Assembly: GCA_900313265.1 (NCBI GenBank)
Contig: OMRN01000047.1
Location: 1 to 6,661 of the forward strand
DNA length: 6,661 bases
Source of the DNA: an uncultured Lachnospiraceae bacterium
GTDB lineage: Bacteria; Bacillota; Clostridia; Lachnospirales; Lachnospiraceae
Direction: 5' to 3'
Part shown: piece after piece, positions 1 through 4,559 of the stretch
Position numbering within the stretch: position 1 is the first letter of the stretch
Layout of the letters: each line of letters opens with the position of its first letter
Translations under genes and position numbers: made by a program
Notes under the pieces: generated by a model
Told to the model about the DNA's origin: nothing
The model's database searches: none
The model's input: the letters and a program-made list of their open reading frames with translations, nothing else

Positions 1-477
1 GGAATTCACTCGAACGGTTTTTCCCTTGTTCGCAAGGTATTTAATGTGAATAAAGAGAACCTGTTCCGTTATGTGGATACACTCGGAACCACACTCGGCG
101 AAGCACTGATTGTTCCCACCCGTATCTATGTAAAGGCATTAAAGAGTGTAAAAGAGGCAGGAGTTACCGTTAAGGGATGCAGCCATATTACGGGCGGCGG
201 ATTCTATGAGAATATTCCCCGTATGCTTCCGGACGGAATCGGAGCACGTATTGAGAAAGGTTCGTATGAAGTTCCGGCGATTTTTAATCTTTTGCAGAAG
301 ACCGGAAACATCACCGAACAGATGATGTACAATACGTACAACATGGGTATCGGAATGGTGCTTTGCGTGGACGGTGCGGATGTGGATAAAACCATGAGTG
401 CACTTGAAGCGGCAGGCGAAAAGGCGTATGTAATCGGACAGACCGTCAGCGGAGAGAAGGAAGCCGTAATATGTTAA
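1..477 (+). CDS. purM: Phosphoribosylformylglycinamidine cyclo-ligase (AIR synthetase), C-terminal part
   Basis: PurM closes the imidazole ring of formylglycinamidine ribonucleotide in an ATP-dependent reaction to give AIR, step 5 of cytosolic de novo purine synthesis. The reading frame is already open at base 1 and gives 158 residues, about the last 45% of a family that is usually 340-350 residues long; the start lies left of the window. It opens with GIHSNGFSLVRK, which matches the PHSNGYSLVRK block of E. coli PurM, followed by APTRIYVK-like VPTRIYVK (residues 38-45) and the conserved HITGGGFYENIPRMLP (about 62-77), then a YNMGIGM block near residue 115. The GTG at 46 is inside this conserved region and is not a real start. 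The last codons contain the purN Shine-Dalgarno sequence (AAGGAA, 457-462) and overlap purN by 7 bases, so the two are probably translationally coupled. Identification is secure; only the N-terminal half is unseen. Confidence 0.97.
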   Translation, partial: GIHSNGFSLVRKVFNVNKENLFRYVDTLGTTLGEALIVPTRIYVKALKSVKEAGVTVKGCSHITGGGFYENIPRMLPDGIGARIEKGSYEVPAIFNLLQKTGNITEQMMYNTYNMGIGMVLCVDGADVDKTMSALEAAGEKAYVIGQTVSGEKEAVIC

Positions 478-1070
478 GAGTTCTCGTATGTGTATCCGGA
501 GGAGGCACCAATTTACAGGCAATTATCGATGCGCAAAAAGCGGGTTCTTTGGGAGAAACCGAAATTGTTCGTGTGATTTCGAATAATCCCGATGCCTATG
601 CACTTACGCGTGCGAAAGAAGCCGGAATCGATGCCGTATGTGTATCTCCGAAAGAGTATGGGAATCGTGAGGATTTTCACAAGGCTTTACTTTGTGCCAT
701 TGATGAAGCAAAACCCGATCTGATTGTCCTGGCAGGTTTTCTGGTAGTCGTTCCGAAAGAAGTGATTTCTTCTTACCGTAACCGGATTATCAATATTCAT
801 CCCTCACTGATTCCGTCGTTTTGCGGAACCGGTTATTACGGACTGAAAGTGCATGAAGCCGCACTTGAAAGAGGCGTAAAAATCACAGGCGCTACCGTGC
901 ATTTCGTGGATGAAGGAACCGATACCGGACCGATTATTCTGCAAAAAGCCGTGGAAGTTCATCCGGGCGATACACCGAAGGAATTACAGCTTCGTGTCAT
1001 GCAGCAGGCCGAGTGGGTGATTCTTCCCGAGGCAATCCGCATGATAGCGGCAGGGGAAATATCGATTTGA
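471..1070 (+). CDS. purN: Phosphoribosylglycinamide formyltransferase (folate-dependent GAR transformylase)
   Basis: PurN transfers a formyl group from 10-formyltetrahydrofolate to GAR, giving FGAR (step 3 of purine synthesis). The 199-residue product is full length. The N-terminal Rossmann-like part carries VCVSGGGTNLQAII (residues 6-19, phosphate-binding loop) and ISNNPDAYAL (36-45). The catalytic block NIHPSLIPSF supplies Asn108 and His110, and VHFVDEGTDTGP supplies His144 and Asp151; these correspond to Asn106, His108, His137 and Asp144 of the E. coli enzyme. The stretch FCGTGYYGLKVHEA (117-130) is in the style of clostridial PurN. The ATG at 471 lies within the end of purM (ATGTTAA is shared by start and stop) and is 8 bases after AAGGAA, so this start fits both spacing and homology. 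Membership of the purM-purN-purD group makes the pathway role clear. Confidence 0.97.
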   Translation: MLRVLVCVSGGGTNLQAIIDAQKAGSLGETEIVRVISNNPDAYALTRAKEAGIDAVCVSPKEYGNREDFHKALLCAIDEAKPDLIVLAGFLVVVPKEVISSYRNRIINIHPSLIPSFCGTGYYGLKVHEAALERGVKITGATVHFVDEGTDTGPIILQKAVEVHPGDTPKELQLRVMQQAEWVILPEAIRMIAAGEISI

Positions 1071-1199
1071 AGAAACATTAAGTTTTGAAAGTTTCGAAAA
1101 AAGAACGGCCAAATCGACCGATGAGTGTAGTTGAATAATCGAATATGTCGGATTGGGACATAAGACGAAAAAGATTTACGACAATTTAGGAGTGAGAAA
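1071..1199 (+). other. 129-base purN-purD intergenic gap
   Basis: This gap is much longer than the purM-purN overlap. It contains no open frame with a ribosome binding site and no hairpin followed by a T-run, so there is no intrinsic terminator and purD is probably read from the same transcript. The only internal structure I can point to is a short inverted repeat, TATGTC at 1144-1149 and GACATA at 1157-1162 (6-base stem, 7-base loop), and a repeated AATCGA (1112-1117 and 1137-1142). No pair of promoter boxes with acceptable spacing was found. A small leader or RNA processing site cannot be excluded. The purD ribosome binding site AGGAG (1188-1192) ends the gap, 7 bases before the ATG. Confidence 0.4.
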
Positions 1200-2471
1200 A
1201 TGAACGTTCTGGTTGTGGGAAGCGGCGGAAGAGAGCATGCCATCTGCACATCCGTTAAGAAGAGTAAACGACTCGGCAAATTATATTGTGCACCCGGAAA
1301 TGCCGGAATCGCACAGATCGCCGAATGTGTACCCATCGGAGTGATGGAGTTTGACCGGATAGCCGCTTTTGCAAAAGAAAATGCCATCGATATGGTGGTG
1401 GTTGCACCCGACGATCCTTTGGCGGCGGGACTGGTGGATGTCTTAAATGATGCGGGAATCCGTGCATTCGGACCGAACAAGGCTGCGGCGATATTAGAGG
1501 GCAGCAAAGCTTTTTCCAAGGATCTGATGAAGAAATACCATATTCCGACTGCGGAGTATGAGAATTTTGATGATGCCGGTAAAGCACTTTCATATCTTGA
1601 AAGCTGCAAAATGCCGATTGTATTAAAGGCAGACGGACTGGCACTCGGCAAGGGTGTGTTAATCTGCAATACCCTTGAAGAAGCGAAGGAAGGCGTTCGC
1701 GAAATCATGCTGGATAAGAAATTCGGTGCTTCCGGAAACCGCATGGTTATCGAGGAATTTATGACCGGCCGTGAAGTTTCCGTTCTTTCGTTCTGCGACG
1801 GAAAAACCATCCGGATTATGACTTCCGCGCAGGATCACAAGCGTGCCAAAGATAATGATGAAGGCTTAAATACCGGCGGAATGGGTACGTTTTCACCGTC
1901 ACCTTTCTATACGAAAGAAGTGGATGAAATCTGTAAAAAAGAGATTTACCAAAAGACCGTGGATGCCATGAGCGCGGAAGGAAGACCTTTCAAGGGCGTT
2001 ATTTTCTTCGGCCTTATGCTGACGGCGGACGGACCGAAGGTACTTGAATATAATGCGAGATTCGGAGATCCGGAGGCGCAGGTTGTTCTGCCCAGAATGA
2101 AGAATGACATTCTGGATATTTTTGATGCCTGCATCGACGGAGAATTAGATCAATACGAACTGGAATTTGAAGACAACGCGGCAGTGTGTGTTGTTCTTGC
2201 CAGTGACGGATATCCGGTATCCTACGAGAAAGGGTTCCCGATTGAAGGCTTTGAAAACTTCGAAGGAAAAGACGATTATTACTGCTTCCATGCGGGAACA
2301 AAAATCGCAGACGGAAAGATTGTCACAAACGGCGGCAGGGTCTTGGGAATAACGGCAAAAGGCACTGACTTAAAAGAAGCCAGGGCGAAGGCCTATGAAG
2401 CGACGGAGTGGATTTCCTTTGGGAATAAATACATGCGCCACGATATCGGAAAGGCGATTGACGAAGCTTAA
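1200..2471 (+). CDS. purD: Phosphoribosylamine--glycine ligase (GAR synthetase)
   Basis: PurD joins phosphoribosylamine to glycine using ATP to form GAR, step 2 of purine synthesis and the substrate of the neighbouring PurN. The 423 residues match the usual length of the family. The N-terminal domain begins with VLVVGSGGREHAI (residues 3-15). The ATP-grasp part shows KADGLALGKGV (143-153), EEFMTGREVSVLSF (185-198), the long signature QDHKRAKDNDEGLNTGGMG (211-229), and the metal-binding block LEYNARFGDPEAQVVLPR with Glu283 and Asn285. The C-terminal domain ends with NGGRVLGITAKG (377-388) and a slightly atypical YMRHDIG where many homologues have an Arg-rich YRxDIG. The start is set by AGGAG at 1188-1192 with 7-base spacing and by the Rossmann motif at the very N terminus. 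Nothing is truncated. No terminator follows in the 67 bases before the next gene. Confidence 0.97.
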   Translation: MNVLVVGSGGREHAICTSVKKSKRLGKLYCAPGNAGIAQIAECVPIGVMEFDRIAAFAKENAIDMVVVAPDDPLAAGLVDVLNDAGIRAFGPNKAAAILEGSKAFSKDLMKKYHIPTAEYENFDDAGKALSYLESCKMPIVLKADGLALGKGVLICNTLEEAKEGVREIMLDKKFGASGNRMVIEEFMTGREVSVLSFCDGKTIRIMTSAQDHKRAKDNDEGLNTGGMGTFSPSPFYTKEVDEICKKEIYQKTVDAMSAEGRPFKGVIFFGLMLTADGPKVLEYNARFGDPEAQVVLPRMKNDILDIFDACIDGELDQYELEFEDNAAVCVVLASDGYPVSYEKGFPIEGFENFEGKDDYYCFHAGTKIADGKIVTNGGRVLGITAKGTDLKEARAKAYEATEWISFGNKYMRHDIGKAIDEA

Positions 2472-2538
2472 AACGACAAAGATATAGACAGGCAGAATTT
2501 AAGGGGAAAGCAGTAAAAGGAAGGAGAAATCAGTTATC

Positions 2539-4053
2539 ATGAATTTTCGGAAACTAATTAAAAAATCGGTATATACAATTGCGGGAGGAGCACTCGGAAT
2601 TCTTGCCGCGGGACTTATTACAATCACCGCTTTGGCGGATACAACAGGTACCGTTACCGGAGACCGTGTCAATGTCCGGTCCGAGGCAAATACCACCAGT
2701 ACGGTTCTTGCCAAGGTTGAGGCAAACGATACCGTTACCATTACCGAGGAAACAACCGGTGCGGATGGAAACAAGTGGTATAAAATCAAAACTTCCAACG
2801 GAACGGTCGGATATGTTCGTGCGGATTATGTAAAATCCGGAACTTCCACTTCCACAACCACAACTCCGACTACACCTTCTACCAATGACGTAACAACCGT
2901 TGATAATAAAACCGCATATGTTTCGGAAGCGAACAATACGGTTAATATTCGTAAATCCGCAAGTACCACATCGGATGTTGTGGCAACCGCAGCAGCCAAA
3001 ACCGAACTGACCATTACCGGAGAGACGACCGGTGCCGACGGTCAGAAATGGTATCAGATTAAGTTTAACGGAAACGGCAATACAATGACCGGTTTTATTC
3101 GTTCCGATTTAGTTACCTTTGACGCACCCAAGACGGATACCCAGCCGGCGGAAACAACCGTGGAAGGCGGTACAGGGGAAGGTGAAGGTGGAGAAGAAGG
3201 CACCGAAACCGGTGAAGGCGGAGGCACCGAAACAACGTCCGAAACCGGAACGGAAACATCTTCCTCCACGGCAACAACCGCACAGCTTCAGTTCTTAGAG
3301 CCGGTCGGAGAGCCTGCCAATCTTCCTGCTGATTTTGAGCCGGTTGAAGTAATGATGGGCGAACAGATTTATTCCGCATGGGCAAAAGGCGATTACTATA
3401 TTATTTACGGTATTTCCGGAAACAGTGATGCCCAGTGGTACGTATACGATTACAAGAATAATTCGTTTGTATCCTATGACGGTCTGTTCAGCGCAGACGA
3501 AACCGCTAAGAAATCAAGCTTTAATCCGATGATTCTGGTAATCATTTTAGGTGCACTTGCCGTAATCTTCTTAATTACCACCATCTTCTTTGCATTCCGT
3601 GCATTCTCCGGCAAAGACGACGGATATGAAGGAGACTATGATTTCGGATATGATGATGACGAAGAAGAACCGGATGATTACGAAGAACTTGATGAAGAAG
3701 ATGACGATTACTATGATCAAAAGCCGGCAAAAACCAAGCATGTAATCTTCCCCAAGAAGGCTGAGAAAGCAAAGAAGGAAGAGGATTATGATGACGAGGA
3801 AGAGGATTACGACGACGAAGAAGATGAAGATGACTACTATGACGATGATGAAGACGATGAAGAGTATGTAAAGCCGTCCAAGAAGAAAGGCAAAAAAGAA
3901 AAGAAATCGTTCAAAAATAAAATCCTCGACTACTTCACCACAACCGATGATGACGATGAAGATGATGAAGATTATGATGATGAAGATGAGTACGATGAGG
4001 ATGAAGATTACGACGACGATTCCACATCCGATTCCGGATTCATCGATCTGTAA
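2539..4053 (+). CDS. Membrane protein with two SH3b domains and an acidic/basic patterned cytoplasmic tail
   Basis: I do not recognise a named gene. The 504-residue product starts with a signal peptide (KLIKK, hydrophobic core about residues 12-30, ALA before Asp34). Two bacterial SH3 domains follow, about 36-98 and 126-193, each with the typical VNVR/VNIRKSAS, KWYxIK and GYVRADYV/GFIRSDLV elements; they share TITxETTGADGxKWY and look like a diverged duplication. A Thr/Ser linker separates them, and a Gly/Glu/Thr-rich linker spans about 200-248. Residues 249-325 form an unrecognised module rich in aromatic residues (GDYYIIYG, QWYVYDY, FVSYD). A transmembrane helix covers about 330-353. The tail, 357-504, alternates acidic blocks (357-393, 414-443, 470-494) with Lys-rich blocks (395-413, 445-462) and has 15 tyrosines, ending SGFIDL. 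SH3b domains usually bind cell-wall peptides, so outside wall sensing with an inside disordered tail is the inferred topology. A good AAGGAG (2521-2526) sits 12 bases before the ATG. Confidence 0.85.
   Translation: MNFRKLIKKSVYTIAGGALGILAAGLITITALADTTGTVTGDRVNVRSEANTTSTVLAKVEANDTVTITEETTGADGNKWYKIKTSNGTVGYVRADYVKSGTSTSTTTTPTTPSTNDVTTVDNKTAYVSEANNTVNIRKSASTTSDVVATAAAKTELTITGETTGADGQKWYQIKFNGNGNTMTGFIRSDLVTFDAPKTDTQPAETTVEGGTGEGEGGEEGTETGEGGGTETTSETGTETSSSTATTAQLQFLEPVGEPANLPADFEPVEVMMGEQIYSAWAKGDYYIIYGISGNSDAQWYVYDYKNNSFVSYDGLFSADETAKKSSFNPMILVIILGALAVIFLITTIFFAFRAFSGKDDGYEGDYDFGYDDDEEEPDDYEELDEEDDDYYDQKPAKTKHVIFPKKAEKAKKEEDYDDEEEDYDDEEDEDDYYDDDEDDEEYVKPSKKKGKKEKKSFKNKILDYFTTTDDDDEDDEDYDDEDEYDEDEDYDDDSTSDSGFIDL
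2650..3117 (+). repeat. Two diverged SH3b-coding repeats
   Basis: The two SH3b segments of the membrane protein, coded at roughly 2644-2832 and 2914-3117, align along their length. The strongest match is the stretch coding TITxETTGADGxKWYxIK, near 2737-2790 and 3010-3063. Third codon positions have largely diverged, so the duplication is old rather than a recent tandem copy. The second copy has a few extra residues (FNGNGNTM) in the loop before its last strand. Confidence 0.6.
3778..4020 (+). repeat. GAT/GAA/GAC low-complexity coding tracts
   Basis: Two purine-rich tracts coding the acidic blocks of the membrane protein tail, 3778-3867 and 3946-4020, are built almost entirely from GAT, GAC, GAA, GAG and TAT/TAC codons. 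They are separated by a Lys-rich coding stretch. Synonymous codons are mixed, so these are not perfect microsatellites, but the near-repeat GATGATGAAGATGATG type sequence could still allow in-frame length change between strains. Confidence 0.6.
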
Positions 4054-4065
4054 ACACTTTTCGAA

Positions 4066-4094
4066 TTGACATGATGGGCCCTTTGTTATATCAT
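4066..4094 (+). promoter_or_regulatory. Sigma-A-type promoter for gntR-clpC, nested in the upstream terminator
   Basis: A perfect -35 box TTGACA (4066-4071) is followed by exactly 17 bases and TATCAT (4089-4094), one mismatch from the consensus -10 box. The start of transcription is expected near 4101. The -10 box falls at the inner stem and loop of the terminator hairpin (4078-4110), so RNA made from here would contain only the 3' arm and could not form the hairpin. The predicted untranslated leader to the gntR ATG is about 79 bases. Sequence match is strong; activity is inferred. Confidence 0.65.
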
Positions 4095-4118
4095 ATGTAT
4101 AACAAAGGGCTTTTTTTT
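4078..4118 (+). terminator. Rho-independent terminator of the SH3 membrane protein gene
   Basis: A perfect 13-base stem, GCCCTTTGTTATA (4078-4090) pairing with TATAACAAAGGGC (4098-4110), encloses a 7-base loop and is followed at once by eight T residues (4111-4118). It lies 24 bases after the stop codon at 4051-4053. The stem is GC-rich at its base next to the T-run, as expected for an efficient intrinsic terminator. It would end transcripts coming from the SH3 gene, and possibly the whole pur transcript. Confidence 0.95.
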
Positions 4119-4121
4119 ATC

Positions 4122-4148
4122 GCAGGGCGCGACGAAAGTCTTTCCTGC
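4122..4148 (+). other. Possible stem-loop in the gntR leader RNA
   Basis: GCAGG (4122-4126) can pair with CCTGC (4144-4148), and within it GAC-GAAA-GTC (4131-4140) forms a 3-base stem closed by a GNRA-type tetraloop, with a small internal loop between the two stems. It sits in the predicted leader RNA, 31 bases before the ATG. It is short and has no T-run, so it is not a terminator. It may be chance. Confidence 0.3.
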
Positions 4149-4163
4149 CTGATTTTAACGATT

Positions 4164-4172
4164 GGAGTGTGA
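4164..4172 (+). promoter_or_regulatory. Ribosome binding region of the gntR-family gene
   Basis: GGAGTGTGAG starting at 4164 is the only purine-rich ribosome binding site upstream of the ATG at 4180. GGAG itself is 12 bases away, a longish spacing, while GAG at 4170-4172 is nearer. A TTG at 4162 is in frame, but choosing it would put this site inside the coding region and leave nothing suitable upstream, so the ATG is preferred. Confidence 0.55.
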
Positions 4173-4179
4173 GAACAAT

Positions 4180-4551
4180 ATGATTTTTGAACTTGATTTC
4201 CATTCGGATGAAACATTATATATACAGTTATGCAATCAGGTGATTATCGGGATTGCCAGAGACGTGATTCACGAGGGAGATGATCTTCCCAGTGTCCGTC
4301 AGCTGGCTGATGAAATCGGAATCAATATGCATACGGTTAATAAAGCATATAAAGTGCTGGCCAGTCAGGGCTTTATTAAGGTGGACAGACGAACCGGAGC
4401 GGTGGTAGCCATTTCGGCCGATCGTCTGCGTGCGCTTGCCGAAACGGAAAAGGATTTGCGTGTTTTGCTGGCAAAGGCAAGCTGTATGGGACTTTCGAAA
4501 GAAGAAATCCATGATCTGATTGACCGGATTTATGAAGAGTACGGAGGCTGA
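4180..4551 (+). CDS. GntR-family transcriptional regulator, short YtrA-like type
   Basis: The 123-residue protein is a DNA-binding regulator of the GntR superfamily. Residues about 8-78 form the winged helix-turn-helix: [11 protein letters not shown], then [33 protein letters not shown] (34-66, with the PSVRxLA and TVNKAYxxL hallmarks), then a wing RRTGAVV where many relatives have GxGTFV. The remaining roughly 45 residues are two predicted helices ([18 protein letters not shown] and [16 protein letters not shown]), too short for a FadR- or UTRA-type ligand domain, which points to the YtrA-like group where this segment serves dimerisation. YtrA-type genes usually accompany ABC transporters, but here the partner is clpC, starting 8 bases after the stop. 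It probably represses its own promoter and hence clpC; that role and its effector are inferred. The start is ATG 4180 rather than TTG 4162 because of ribosome binding site placement. Confidence 0.9.
   Translation: MIFELDFHSDETLYIQLCNQVIIGIARDVIHEGDDLPSVRQLADEIGINMHTVNKAYKVLASQGFIKVDRRTGAVVAISADRLRALAETEKDLRVLLAKASCMGLSKEEIHDLIDRIYEEYGG
4543..4547 (+). promoter_or_regulatory. clpC ribosome binding site inside the end of the gntR-family gene
   Basis: GGAGG lies in the last two sense codons of the gntR-family gene and 12 bases before the clpC ATG at 4560. Translation of the regulator to its stop at 4549-4551 passes over this site, so the two genes are likely translationally coupled. The spacing is a little long, but no closer start or site exists. 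Confidence 0.6.
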
Positions 4552-4559
4552 GATTAAGC

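Noticed and set aside
46..477. GTG at 46 as the start of a short complete gene
   Set aside because: The frame is open and conserved upstream to base 1 (GIHSNGFSLVRK), so this is an internal codon of purM cut by the window edge.
1145..1189. Fourteen-codon open frame (ATG to TAG) in the purN-purD gap as a leader peptide
   Set aside because: It has no ribosome binding site, ends inside the purD ribosome binding site, and shows no regulatory codon run.
959..1810. Long open frame of 283 codons on the minus strand opposite purN and purD
   Set aside because: It lies antisense to two clearly conserved enzymes, has a Ser/Pro/Phe-rich composition typical of reverse frames of such genes, and crosses a gene boundary without its own regulatory signals.
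3778..4020. Repetitive GAT/GAA tracts as a CRISPR array or non-coding satellite
   Set aside because: They stay in frame within the membrane protein gene, code for an acidic tail, use mixed synonymous codons, and have no spacer pattern.
4162..4179. TTG start for the GntR-family gene, adding six residues
   Set aside because: It would place the only ribosome binding site inside the coding region; the ATG at 4180 begins with the usual short GntR N terminus.
4054..4179. CtsR or CIRCE (HrcA) operator upstream of the clpC unit
   Set aside because: I looked for the GGTCAAA heptad repeats and for TTAGCACTC-N9-GAGTGCTAA and saw neither.
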